Source: Candidatus Sumerlaeota bacterium (GTDB lineage: Bacteria > Sumerlaeota > Sumerlaeia > JAFGJS01). Taken from it: a stretch of DNA of 41,724 nt. This document shows positions 1-7,701 of the stretch, in pieces. A program made the position numbers and the translations under genes. The notes under the pieces are model-generated. The model was not told the DNA's origin. It worked only from the letters and a program-made list of their open reading frames with translations, and did not search any database. Each line of letters begins with the position of its first letter. Positions within the stretch are counted from its first letter, which is position 1. The stretch covers positions 1-41,724 of the forward strand of contig JAFGJS010000116.1 of assembly GCA_016928995.1 (NCBI GenBank), read 5' to 3'.

Positions 1-487
1 AACGCACACCTACACGCGCCCCGAGGAAGTGGAAGACTTCGTCAGCCGCACCGGCGTGGACAGCCTGGCCATCGCCATCGGCACGTCGCACGGCGCGTTC
101 AAATTCAAACCCGGCCAGGATGTGCAGATCCGCCTCGACATCCTGCATGAAATCGAAAAGCGCATTCCGGGATTCCCCATCGTGCTCCACGGCTCGTCAT
201 CGGTGCCGCAGGATCTGGTGAAGATCATCAACAGCCACGGCGGCAAGCTGAAAGACGCGATCGGCATTCCGGAAGAGCAACTGCGCAAGGCCGCCGAATC
301 GGCCGTGTGCAAGATCAACATCGACTCCGATGGACGTCTGGCCATGACGGCGGCGATCCGTAAGGTTTTCGTGGAGAAGCCGGAAGAATTCGATCCGCGC
401 AAGTACCTGGGCCCGGCCCGCGATGCGTTGAAGGAGCTCTACAAGCACAAAATCATGAACGTGCTCGGCTCCAACGGCAAGGCGTAA
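1..487 (+). CDS. fba: Fructose-1,6-bisphosphate aldolase, class II (3' end only)
   Basis: This is the C-terminal part of a zinc-dependent class II aldolase, which interconverts fructose 1,6-bisphosphate with dihydroxyacetone phosphate and glyceraldehyde 3-phosphate in glycolysis and gluconeogenesis. The reading frame is open from base 2 to the TAA at 485-487, so the gene begins upstream of the window. Visible family motifs are SLAIAIGTSHGAFKF (substrate and metal region), VLHGSSSVP, and KINIDSDGRLAMT, which holds the phosphate-binding NIDSD segment. About 160 residues are present, roughly half of a normal 300-330 residue enzyme. A GTG at 29 is internal and not a real start. A strong hairpin about 30 bases after the stop probably ends the transcript. 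The family call is firm; the N-terminal half cannot be seen. Confidence 0.93.
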   Translation, partial: THTYTRPEEVEDFVSRTGVDSLAIAIGTSHGAFKFKPGQDVQIRLDILHEIEKRIPGFPIVLHGSSSVPQDLVKIINSHGGKLKDAIGIPEEQLRKAAESAVCKINIDSDGRLAMTAAIRKVFVEKPEEFDPRKYLGPARDALKELYKHKIMNVLGSNGKA

Positions 488-518
488 AATTCCGCACACA
501 TCATTGAAACGATATGCC

Positions 519-548
519 ATGCAGGATGGGTTTTGGCCCATCCTGCAT
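519..548 (+). terminator. Hairpin terminator after the aldolase gene
   Basis: A perfect 12-bp stem (ATGCAGGATGGG at 519-530 with its complement at 537-548) closes a 6-base loop and is followed by TTTGCAT. It lies about 30 bases past the aldolase stop, the expected place for a Rho-independent terminator, although the T-run is short. Confidence 0.7.
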
Positions 549-631
549 TTTGCATCATGGCCATAATCCTTGACTGGAAAAGCATATTGAGACAAAATAT
601 CAAAAGCATCAATGTCCACGCTGGATACGTT

Positions 632-730
632 TCTTTGGACTGCGCAGGCCATGCCTGCGCCTTAAATATCTGCAATCCGGCAAAGTTCTGCCGTGATGCA
701 AGGCGGCGGCATGGCCGCCGCACTCCAAGG
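632..730. repeat. Dispersed palindromic repeat, class A, copy 1
   Basis: The element is two hairpins in inverted order. The left one is GCGCAGGC-CAT-GCCTGCGC (642-660), flanked outside by TTTGGACT. The right one is GCGGCGGC-ATG-GCCGCCGC (703-721), flanked outside by ACTCCAAGG. The outer flanks are inverted copies of each other, so the whole element is an imperfect palindrome of about 100 bp. Related copies lie at 3277-3429 and 23053-23230. The design resembles REP/BIME elements, but no RAYT transposase is visible in the window. Confidence 0.8.
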
Positions 731-828
731 ATTCAAGGAACCGCCGTCGCCATTTTACCGATGCGAAAAGATCTTGATTGGATCAAAGATCAGCTGATGC
801 AAAGATAAGGGTACCTCTATAAATTGCG

Positions 829-930
829 ATTCTCGCACAGAGCACACAGAGTTCACAGAGATTAAAGGAATATATTACATCGTTTATAATATCAGTTCTT
901 TGTGCCTTCATGTCTTTGTGGTGAATTTTA
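829..930. repeat. Dispersed inverted repeat, class C (CACAGAG type), copy 1
   Basis: The left arm (829-863) is a degenerate series of CACAGAG-like words. The right arm (895-930) is the inverted counterpart, reading CTTTGTG and CTTTGTGGTGAA. About 30 AT-rich bases lie between the arms. The element ends about 27 bases before the apt stop codon. Single-arm relatives occur at 21226-21260 and 41558-41587. Confidence 0.7.
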
Positions 931-956
931 GAGATTGCCATAACAACGTTAAGCTC

Positions 957-1475
957 TCAGTCAACTTGCATCAACGAATGAAACGGAACGCCTTCCGGCA
1001 GTTTCTTGCGGCCGTTGAGGAATGACAATTCGATGATGGTCACGATCTCGATCAGATCGCCCTGAAGTTTGTCGATCAGCTTCGCCGCGGCTTGCAGCGT
1101 GCCGCCGGTGGCCAGCAGGTCGTCGATCAGCAGCGTCTTTTCCCCCGGCGCGATCGCGTCGGTGTGCAGCTCCAAAGTATCTGTCCCATACTCCAGTTCG
1201 AAACTCTCCGCGATGGTCTCGGCGGGCAGCTTGCCCGGCTTGCGCGCTGGTACGAATCCCGCGCCGAGCTTGCACGCCAGCGGTGCGCCGAAGATGAAGC
1301 CGCGCGATTCTACGCCGACGATCTTCCGCACCCCTTTACCCGCATAGCGCTCCGCCAGATGCTCGATCACGGCGTTGAAGGCCTGCGCGTCCACCAGCAG
1401 CGGCGTGATGTCCTTAAAGATGATGCCTGGTTTGGGAAAGTCCTGAATGTCGCGAATATGCGGAGTGATGTCCAT
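957..1475 (-). CDS. apt: Adenine phosphoribosyltransferase
   Basis: Converts adenine and PRPP to AMP and pyrophosphate in cytoplasmic purine salvage. The 172-residue product has the usual family length. It starts MDITPHIRDIQDFPKPGI, and the PRPP-binding loop is LLIDDLLATGGTLQAA. The family's VGVESRGFIFGAPLA segment is also present. The frame is open 33 bases further upstream, but the ATG at 1475 matches the family N-terminus and has AGGAAG about 8 bases ahead of it, so it is preferred. The gene stands alone between two repeat elements, with no other salvage gene adjacent (purine nucleoside phosphorylase is 19 kb away). Confidence 0.95.
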   Translation of the reverse strand: MDITPHIRDIQDFPKPGIIFKDITPLLVDAQAFNAVIEHLAERYAGKGVRKIVGVESRGFIFGAPLACKLGAGFVPARKPGKLPAETIAESFELEYGTDTLELHTDAIAPGEKTLLIDDLLATGGTLQAAAKLIDKLQGDLIEIVTIIELSFLNGRKKLPEGVPFHSLMQVD

Positions 1476-1565
1476 GGATCGCTTCCTTTGATTAAATGAT
1501 GGGATCATGTTGAGCGCCGCGCAGAAAAAATCAACCGGAAATGCTGATATTGGACTGATGTTAAA

Positions 1566-1720
1566 TTTGACAAGATGAACAGGATTTACTGGATCATAAT
1601 GCCGATTTTTCTCATCAGGATGATTTTTTTAAATTGCAGATTGATAGATGGCGCTCGTCATCCAAGCCATAAGAAACTGGATTTCATCCAATCTCGTCAA
1701 TCCTGTTTATCCTGTCAAAA
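1566..1720. repeat. Dispersed inverted repeat, class B (GACAGGAT type)
   Basis: The left arm (1566-1595) reads TTTGACAAGATGAACAGGAT and onward. The right arm (about 1686-1719), read on the other strand, begins TTTGACAGGATAAACAGGAT. Both arms are degenerate series of the word (A/G)ACAGGAT. They enclose about 90 bases with no credible gene. This element fills most of the 275-base gap before the sigma-54 activator gene. Confidence 0.75.
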
Positions 1721-1783
1721 AAAACACATGCGTATACTTATGTCGCGAAGAGCCGGCATTCCTATAGCTGAACGCCGGAAAGT

Positions 1784-3151
1784 TTATGATCCCAGCAGAT
1801 TATCCAGGTTCCATTCCTTGATCTTGCGCTGCAAGGTGCGGCGGCCGATGCCGAGGGCGTCGGCGGTGTGCGTCACGTTGCCGTTGTGCTGGATCAGGCT
1901 GCGGCGGATATACTCCCGCTCCACGTGCTCCAGCGACTGGCCCAACGGCGCCTCGAAGGAATCCTGATCGCCGCCGCCGACCGGATCGGCGAACGGCAGG
2001 TCGTTCTCATCCACCGGCGAACCGTCGTTGAAAATCACCAGGTTCTCCGCCAGGTTGCGTAGCTCGCGCACGTTCCCCGGCCAGCCCCAGGCCATCAACC
2101 GCGCCATCGCGGGCTTCGCCACCTGCGGCGCCGCCTTGCCGTGCTCTTCGGCGAAGTGCTTCATGAAATGGCTGACCAGCAGGGGGATGTCGCTCACGCG
2201 CTCGCGCAGCGATGGAATGCGCAGATGCACCACGTTGAGCCGGTAGAACAAATCCTCGCGGAAATCGCCGTTGCGCACGCGTTCCTCCAGGCTGCGGTTC
2301 GTCGCGGCGATCAGCCGCACGTCCACCTTGAGCGGCGCGGAGCCGCCCACGCGCTCGAACTCACGCGTCTCAAGCACGCGCAACAGCGCCACCTGCGTGG
2401 ATAGCGGCACCTCGCTGACTTCGTCGAGAAACAGCGATCCGCCATCGGCGCGCTCGAAGCGTCCGGCGCGGCGCGCATCGGCGCCGGTGAACGCGCCTTT
2501 CTCATGGCCGAAGAGCTCGCTCTCCAGCAGCGTATCGCTCAGCGCGGCGCAGTGCACGGCGACGAACGGCTTGTTCGCGCGCGGGCTGTTTTGATGGATC
2601 GCCCGCGCCACAAGCTCCTTGCCTGTGCCCGATTCGCCGTCGATCAGCACGGTCGCCCGGCTGCCGGCCACGGCGCGGATTTTCTCGAACATCCGCCGCA
2701 TCGACTCGTGCTCGCCGATAATCTCGTCGAAGCCGTAGCGCTGCGAAACCTGCTCGCGCAGATAGACGTTTTCCGCCTCAAGCTCGCGCACCTGCATCGC
2801 CTTCTGCACCTGCGCGCGCAGCTCCGCCACGTTGATCGGCTTCTGCAGATAATCCATCGCGCCGAGTTTCAGCGCCTCCACGGCCGTCTCCACGCTGGCG
2901 TATGCCGTGATGATCAGCACCTTCGGCGCGGGATTCAGCTCCAGCGCCGCCTTCAACACGCCAAGACCGTCCACGTCCGGCATGTTCAGGTCGGTCACCA
3001 CGACATCCACGTCGCCTTCGTTCAACAGCGCTAACGCCTTGGCGCCGCCCAGCGCTGTCTTCACCTCATAATCCGCGCGTGCAAAGCACAGCTCCATGCT
3101 GCGCAGATTGTCCTTGTTGTCATCGACCAACAGCAATGTCTTCCGGCTCAT
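1784..3151 (-). CDS. Sigma-54-dependent response regulator (NtrC/AtoC family)
   Basis: A phosphorylation-controlled activator of sigma-54 RNA polymerase, 455 residues, with the standard three-domain plan. The receiver domain (about 1-120) has acidic residues D10-D11, phospho-acceptor D54 in VVVTDLNMPDVDG, and the conserved Lys in YLQKP. The AAA+ domain (about 140-380) has Walker A GESGTGKE and the sigma-54 contact loop GAFTGA within ELFGHEKGAFTGA, intact, so it should be active. The C-terminal Fis-type helix-turn-helix includes HTADALGIGRRTLQRKI. The start at 3151 has AAGGA 7 bases upstream. No kinase gene is adjacent; the nearest is at 8911. The targets are unknown, though a sigma-54-like promoter precedes amt-glnK at 11381. 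Confidence 0.95.
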   Translation of the reverse strand: MSRKTLLLVDDNKDNLRSMELCFARADYEVKTALGGAKALALLNEGDVDVVVTDLNMPDVDGLGVLKAALELNPAPKVLIITAYASVETAVEALKLGAMDYLQKPINVAELRAQVQKAMQVRELEAENVYLREQVSQRYGFDEIIGEHESMRRMFEKIRAVAGSRATVLIDGESGTGKELVARAIHQNSPRANKPFVAVHCAALSDTLLESELFGHEKGAFTGADARRAGRFERADGGSLFLDEVSEVPLSTQVALLRVLETREFERVGGSAPLKVDVRLIAATNRSLEERVRNGDFREDLFYRLNVVHLRIPSLRERVSDIPLLVSHFMKHFAEEHGKAAPQVAKPAMARLMAWGWPGNVRELRNLAENLVIFNDGSPVDENDLPFADPVGGGDQDSFEAPLGQSLEHVEREYIRRSLIQHNGNVTHTADALGIGRRTLQRKIKEWNLDNLLGS

Positions 3152-3206
3152 GATGTCCTTCTTGGTTTAAAAAAATACGAACCGCGCGCCGCGCTTAGGA
3201 TTGAAC

Positions 3207-3240
3207 GGGTAGGGGCGATTGAGGACAACCGCCCCTACCC
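3207..3240. repeat. Strong hairpin GGGTAGGGGCG / CGCCCCTACCC
   Basis: An 11-bp perfect stem (3207-3217 with 3230-3240) extends inward with one mismatch to a 4-base loop. It lies upstream of the response regulator gene and may be a small dispersed repeat or a terminator for the leftward helicase transcript. There is no T-run on the minus side. Confidence 0.5.
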
Positions 3241-3276
3241 AAAAATATTATTCCAACCGCAATATCACTTATTCAC

Positions 3277-3429
3277 TGATGTTACGCAAGGTGTGTTTCC
3301 TTGGACTGCGCAGGCCATGCCTGCGCCTTGGATCAACGGATGATTGCTCCCAATCCGGTGGAATTTCGCCACAACGCAAGGCGGCGGCATGGCCGCCGCA
3401 CTCCAAGGAGCTCCACGTGCGTAACATCA
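3277..3429. repeat. Dispersed palindromic repeat, class A, copy 2, with outer inverted ends
   Basis: The core is the same two-hairpin design as at 632-730: CTTGGACTGCGCAGGC at the left and GCCGCCGCACTCCAAGG at the right. This copy also has perfect 12-bp outer inverted ends, TGATGTTACGCA at 3277-3288 and its complement at 3418-3429. The 383-base gap between the helicase and response regulator genes (3152-3534) holds this element and the 3207-3240 hairpin, and no gene. Confidence 0.8.
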
Positions 3430-3534
3430 ATTATTCAATCACGTACGCCCAATCCCTCAAGCGTTTAATATAGCCACCGTAGCCAACTTCAGAATAGTTC
3501 TGCAATGGGAAATACGTAATGGCAAGCAATCAAA

Positions 3535-5262
3535 TCAAACGCTGAGCTGATTGAGTTCCTGCAGCAGGCTGTCGCCGTCGTTATCGTCGTAGATTAGAAT
3601 CTTATAGCGATAGCCCTGCTCGGTGAGGAAGCGCTGGCGGTTTTCGGCGAACTCCTGATCCTTGGTCTCCTTGGTCACCAGCGAGTAGAAATGTGCGATG
3701 CGGCCTTCATCCTTCGGCCGCAGAATCCGGCCGAGACGCTGCGCCTCCTCCTGACGCGAGCCGAAGGTGCCGCTGATCTGGATCGCCACATTGGCGTCGG
3801 GCAGGTCGATGGCGAAATTCGCCACCTTGCTCACGATCAGCACCTTGATCTCGCCGGATTTGAACTGGCTGTAAATCGCCTCGCGCTCCTTGTTCGGCGT
3901 CTTGCCCGTGATGATCGGCGCGCCGAAACGCGCGGCCATATCGTCGAGCTGCCCGAGGTACTGGCCGATGATCAGGATATTGTCTTCCTTGTGCCGTTCG
4001 ATCAGTTTTTCCACCACGTCGAACTTGATCGGATTTTCCGAGGAGATGCGGAATTTCCATTTCTGGTCCGCCACGGCGTATTCCAACCGCCGTTCCTCCG
4101 GCAGGGGGATGCGGATCTCATGGCACTCGGCCGTGGCGATCCACCCCTGTTTCTCCAGCTGCTTCCACGGCACGTCGTATTTCTTCGGGCCGATCAGGCT
4201 GAAGACGTCGTCCTCCTTGCCGTCCTCGCGCACCAGCGTGGCTGTCAGCCCCAGGCGCCGCTTGCCCTGAATCTCCGCTACGGCGCGAAACACCGGCGCC
4301 GGCAACAGATGCACCTCGTCATAGACGATCAGCCCCCAGCGGCCGTCATTAAACAGCTCCAGGTGCTCAAAGTCTTCATTGCGGTTCTTGCGATACGTCA
4401 GAATCTGGTACGTGGTGATCACCACCGGCCGGTCCACCTGCTTGATCTCGCCGGAATACTCGCCCACATCCTCCTCGTTCAGGCTCGTGCGATTGATCAG
4501 CTCCTCCCGCCATTGCCGCAACGCGGTGATGTTCGTCGTCAGCACCAGCGAGCACTGCTTGACCTTGGAGATCACGCCGATGCCGATGACCGTCTTGCCC
4601 GCGCCGCAAGGCAGCACCAGCACGCCGCTGCCGCCCCGGCTCGTTCCGCCCGCGTAAAACGTCTCCACCGCCTCGCGCTGATACTGCCGCAGATGCCATT
4701 CCCGGCCGGTCCGCTTGTGCAGTTCGTTCATGTGGACGTCCAGCGGCAAACCGTCTACATAGCCAGCCAGATCCTCGACCGGAAAGCCGATCTTGATCAG
4801 CGCCTGCTTGACCCGTCCCCGCATGCCCTTCTTCACCAGCAGCCGGTTCGGGCTCAATGGACCCTCTAAAAACGGATCAATGGTTTTATGGTGCTGAATC
4901 TCGCGGATCAACAGGGCGTCCTCGGATTCCAGCACCAGCGCCCGTTCGCCCTCTTTGATCAGCTTCAGCCGGCCATACCGCGCCACATAATCCTTGATGT
5001 CCTGCGTGATGTTCTGAGGGATGTCGTACTTGGTGAACGCGTGCAGCGCACCGAGGATGTCATCCGCGGTGAGTCCCGCCGACGCCGCGTTCCACAGCGA
5101 AAGCGGAGTGATCTGGTAGGTGTGGATATGCTCCGGGCTTTTCACCAGTTCGGCGAATTGCGCCAGAGCGTCGCGCGCCGCTTCGAACAATTGGTTGTTC
5201 GTTTCGAGCAGAATGCTGCGATCCGACTGTACCATAATCGGATTTTGCGGATTATAAACCAT
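3535..5262 (-). CDS. XPB/Rad25-type DNA helicase (superfamily 2)
   Basis: A 575-residue ATP-dependent 3'-5' DNA helicase of the XPB (Ssl2/Rad25) family, which in eukaryotes opens DNA during nucleotide excision repair; bacterial members are presumed to act in repair. The N-terminal XPB domain (about 10-190) includes MVQSDRSILLE. Then come Walker A LPCGAGKT (about 220), the DEVH box in VYDEVHLLPAP (about 315), motif III GLTATLVRED, whose RED is typical of XPB, and motif VI QRLGRILRPK (about 512). Family length is normal. The start at 5262 has only a weak GGTTAGG upstream; a second ATG 27 bases inside is possible. No Bax1-type nuclease partner gene is next to it. Confidence 0.93.
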   Translation of the reverse strand: MVYNPQNPIMVQSDRSILLETNNQLFEAARDALAQFAELVKSPEHIHTYQITPLSLWNAASAGLTADDILGALHAFTKYDIPQNITQDIKDYVARYGRLKLIKEGERALVLESEDALLIREIQHHKTIDPFLEGPLSPNRLLVKKGMRGRVKQALIKIGFPVEDLAGYVDGLPLDVHMNELHKRTGREWHLRQYQREAVETFYAGGTSRGGSGVLVLPCGAGKTVIGIGVISKVKQCSLVLTTNITALRQWREELINRTSLNEEDVGEYSGEIKQVDRPVVITTYQILTYRKNRNEDFEHLELFNDGRWGLIVYDEVHLLPAPVFRAVAEIQGKRRLGLTATLVREDGKEDDVFSLIGPKKYDVPWKQLEKQGWIATAECHEIRIPLPEERRLEYAVADQKWKFRISSENPIKFDVVEKLIERHKEDNILIIGQYLGQLDDMAARFGAPIITGKTPNKEREAIYSQFKSGEIKVLIVSKVANFAIDLPDANVAIQISGTFGSRQEEAQRLGRILRPKDEGRIAHFYSLVTKETKDQEFAENRQRFLTEQGYRYKILIYDDNDGDSLLQELNQLSV

Positions 5263-5842
5263 CAGCGCCTAACCCAATTGAGTCCCTAATCTCATTAAAA
5301 TCAACCTTTGATGCGATCTCATCGAATTCATGGGCAAAGGTGAAAATTATCCGATCCACACGGCGGAAATTTATATATAATTAATAAAATTAATCTTAAA
5401 TGGATCAACGGAGGGCTGGTTACACCCAGAATAACTTAACTGCTCAATAGCTTCGATACATCTTCATGCGCTAGAGCAAAGCACTTTACTCGCTGGAATC
5501 ACATATATGCAAATGAAAAATGAAAAAAAGTAATACTATCATTCTCGCATGGCTAGAAATAAAGACTTCGCGTTTATTCGATATTTCAGCAGCTCCGTAG
5601 CGATGATGCAAAGCCAAGCCAAAAAGATCCTATTTTTTCTCCACCACCCATCCTTACGCCTTAGCCCCGCTCGTAAAATGTTTATTTTACATATCTTACG
5701 AATGTGTCGAGGCTTGAACTGCGTCGATCGTACCGCTGCCTTGGCGAAGATGTGCAAATAAGCAATCGCCCTGCTCCGGTACCGGAGCAGGGCGGTTTGG
5801 CTCACCTCAATCCTGAAAAACAGTCGAAGGGGAATCAGAAAA
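5263..5842. other. 580-base gap without a convincing gene
   Basis: The gap lies between the XPB helicase start and the EF-hand gene stop. It is AT-rich around 5380-5410, where promoter-like sequence could serve a rightward transcript. A 70-codon ORF at 5549-5761 has no ribosome-binding site and an unconvincing composition. A perfect palindrome at 5767-5794 follows that ORF by 5 bases. A small RNA ending at the palindrome is possible but unsupported. Confidence 0.5.
5767..5794. terminator. Perfect 28-bp palindrome, probable bidirectional terminator
   Basis: CGCCCTGCTCCGGT (5767-5780) is followed directly by its exact complement (5781-5794), so the sequence is symmetrical and could form a very stable hairpin on either strand. 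It lies about 50 bases beyond the stop of the leftward EF-hand gene, suiting termination of that transcript. Neither side has a clear T-run. Confidence 0.6.
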
Positions 5843-6727
5843 TCAGATGTCATCCGGCGAACCAGTATCTGGTCCAAAAAATCCGGCGAAGACGTCATCA
5901 TCAACCGGCTCGTCCACGTAACCAAGACCATCGGCATCAGGCGTAGGCGGCGGAGGCGTCTGATTATCCTGGATTAACGGGCACTGACCGCCGTATCCCT
6001 GTCCCATCGGGCCGCCCACTCCGCGTGGTCCATTCATCGCGGGACCGCCTTGACGGCCGCGAAGACCTTGCGGGCCGATGGGTCCATTATTCTGGAACCC
6101 GCGCTGAAAACCCTGCTGCATTCCCTGCCGTTGTCCTTGCATCCCTGCCATTCCGGCGCCGCGCATGCCGCGCTGAGCCTGTGCATTGTTCGCGCCGTAA
6201 ACGATGCGCTGCACTAATTTCGCGCCACGCTCGAATTCCTCGGCGGACAACGAGCCGTCCTGATCGGCATCCAACAGATCAAACACAGCTTTGACGTCCA
6301 CCCGATTCTGTCCGGTTCCGCGTCCAGCCTGCGGACCTTGCTGACCCTGACCGCGCCCGGGAAGGCGTTGGGCGTTCATACCCGGTCGTGCTGCCCAATT
6401 CTGCCCAACGTTTCCTCCCGCTTGCGCGCGTTGTCCGCGTTGCTGAAGTCGTTCAAGCCGAGAAGTTTTCAGCTCATCCGCGGTCAACGAACCGTCATGA
6501 TCGGCGTCGACGCGTTCAAAAGCCGCGTCTGGGCCGGGGAATTCTGCTTTGGAAATCACGCCGTCCTGATCGGCATCCAAGCGTGTAATAATCCGGGGCG
6601 TGTTGTCGCAATTTAATGCGCTCGTGGTGGTCGTGTCGCTTTCACCCTGGGCGACGGCGCAGCTGCTGCTGAGCATTCCGAGTATCAGGGCCAAAGCCGC
6701 CAGCCGGTATGTGTGTTGAATCAACAT
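5843..6727 (-). CDS. Secreted EF-hand calcium-binding protein
   Basis: A 294-residue exported protein with an N-terminal signal sequence (hydrophobic LAALALILGMLSSSC, about 9-23). The Cys at 23 could be a weak lipobox, but Leu is one place off. Three canonical 12-residue EF-hand loops are visible: DADQDGVISKAE (51-62), DADHDGSLTADE (74-85) and DADQDGSLSAEE (about 153-164). Between and after them are low-complexity stretches rich in Gln, Gly, Met and Arg, and the end is acidic and Pro-rich. It probably binds calcium in the periplasm or outside the cell; no catalytic domain is seen. The start at 6727 has AGGAT 6 bases upstream. The role is unknown. Confidence 0.85.
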   Translation of the reverse strand: MLIQHTYRLAALALILGMLSSSCAVAQGESDTTTTSALNCDNTPRIITRLDADQDGVISKAEFPGPDAAFERVDADHDGSLTADELKTSRLERLQQRGQRAQAGGNVGQNWAARPGMNAQRLPGRGQGQQGPQAGRGTGQNRVDVKAVFDLLDADQDGSLSAEEFERGAKLVQRIVYGANNAQAQRGMRGAGMAGMQGQRQGMQQGFQRGFQNNGPIGPQGLRGRQGGPAMNGPRGVGGPMGQGYGGQCPLIQDNQTPPPPTPDADGLGYVDEPVDDDVFAGFFGPDTGSPDDI

Positions 6728-7056
6728 GATTCTATCCTGCCTTTCTATTATATTTCCGGCGTCCCTGCCGGAAGCGTTGTTCGCTTGCCAGGATACGATG
6801 CAAGTAGAAGGCCAAACTTCGCCAATCTGGATTGAATAGGCCTTGAAGCCTTGGAACCATTAAAGATAAATTCAGACAGAATTTTATGGTATTGAACTGA
6901 TAAGCGGGAGAGTGTACGAAATTGAACGGATCAGGGCTGCGTGGTGTTCGTATTCCGGCGATTTTTGCGGATATTGAATCAATTCGAAACCGGAGATGGA
7001 GAGCGTTGTCCAAATACCAATGAGAATCAATCCACTTGGCTGCTGGGGGGGAGATC
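6728..7056. other. 329-base intergenic gap between divergent genes
   Basis: The gap separates the leftward EF-hand gene from the rightward YdjM-type gene and must hold both promoters. A 7-bp stem with a 6-base loop (TTCCGGC at 6754-6760 with its complement at 6767-6773) sits in the EF-hand leader. Nothing else was recognised. Confidence 0.5.
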
Positions 7057-7681
7057 ATGGACTCAGTAACGCATGTGTTGAGCGCGGCGATCTGGAGCGA
7101 ACCGGTGGCGCTCCCGGATTTAAATCCGGATGCGGTGTATGACCGGTGGCGGGAGCGGGCGGCTATCGCGCTGGGGGCGCTGGCGCCGGATATCGACGGC
7201 ATGCTCGGATGGATTCATCCGGAGCTCTTCGCGCTATCATCGAGTCGTGACGCATTCCATCCTGGGGCTGATCCTGATCGCGCTGGCCTGCGCCGGGCTG
7301 GCGCGCGTCTGGCCGGAACAGCTGCTCTTGCCGTTCATGCGCACGAAACAGCCGCCGGAAGCAAAACTCATCCGGCCGGCTTTTAAACGGCTGCTGGCCT
7401 TCGCGGCGCTGGCGGTTGGAATGCATTTCATCGGCGACTGGATCACGGATTGGGGCGTCTGGCCGTTCTGGCCGTGGTCGATGCAGGATTGCAAACTCGC
7501 GCGCGTCAACTCGCTCGAACCGGCGTTGCTGGGAATCACAGTGTCAGCCTGGGCCGTGCAACATTGGCTGATCGTGCACGGCCGCCGCAAAGCGGCCTGG
7601 CTCACGGCTGTCGTTTGGCTGATGATATCCGCGCTCTACGTCGCGGTGCGCATTCAGCTCTTTGGACGGCCGTTTATTTAG
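7057..7681 (+). pseudogene. YdjM/DUF457-type membrane metal-dependent hydrolase, frameshifted
   Basis: The protein is split across two frames. From the ATG at 7057 (GGGGAG 3-5 bases upstream) frame 1 reads MDSVTHVLSAAIW and ALGALAPDIDG, up to about 7230. The continuation YHRVVTHSILGLI, followed by several membrane helices (LLAFAALAVGMHFIGDW, AWLTAVVWLMISALYVAV), is one base along, in frame 2, to the stop at 7681. MDxVTH, PDIDG and HRxxTHS are the metal-ligand motifs of the YdjM-type integral membrane family, so both halves belong to one gene of about 208 codons. Removing one base between 7225 and 7235 restores the frame. It is either a recent pseudogene or a sequencing/assembly error; no slippery site is evident. 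Confidence 0.8.
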
Positions 7682-7701
7682 TCGGCGACCGTGGAGCAGG
7701 A

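Noticed and set aside
533-808. A 91-codon ORF after the aldolase gene
   Set aside because: Most of it is translated class A repeat sequence and terminator.
5549-5761. A 70-codon ORF followed by a perfect palindrome
   Set aside because: There is no ribosome-binding site, no signal or domain, and an unlikely composition; kept only as a possible transcribed region.
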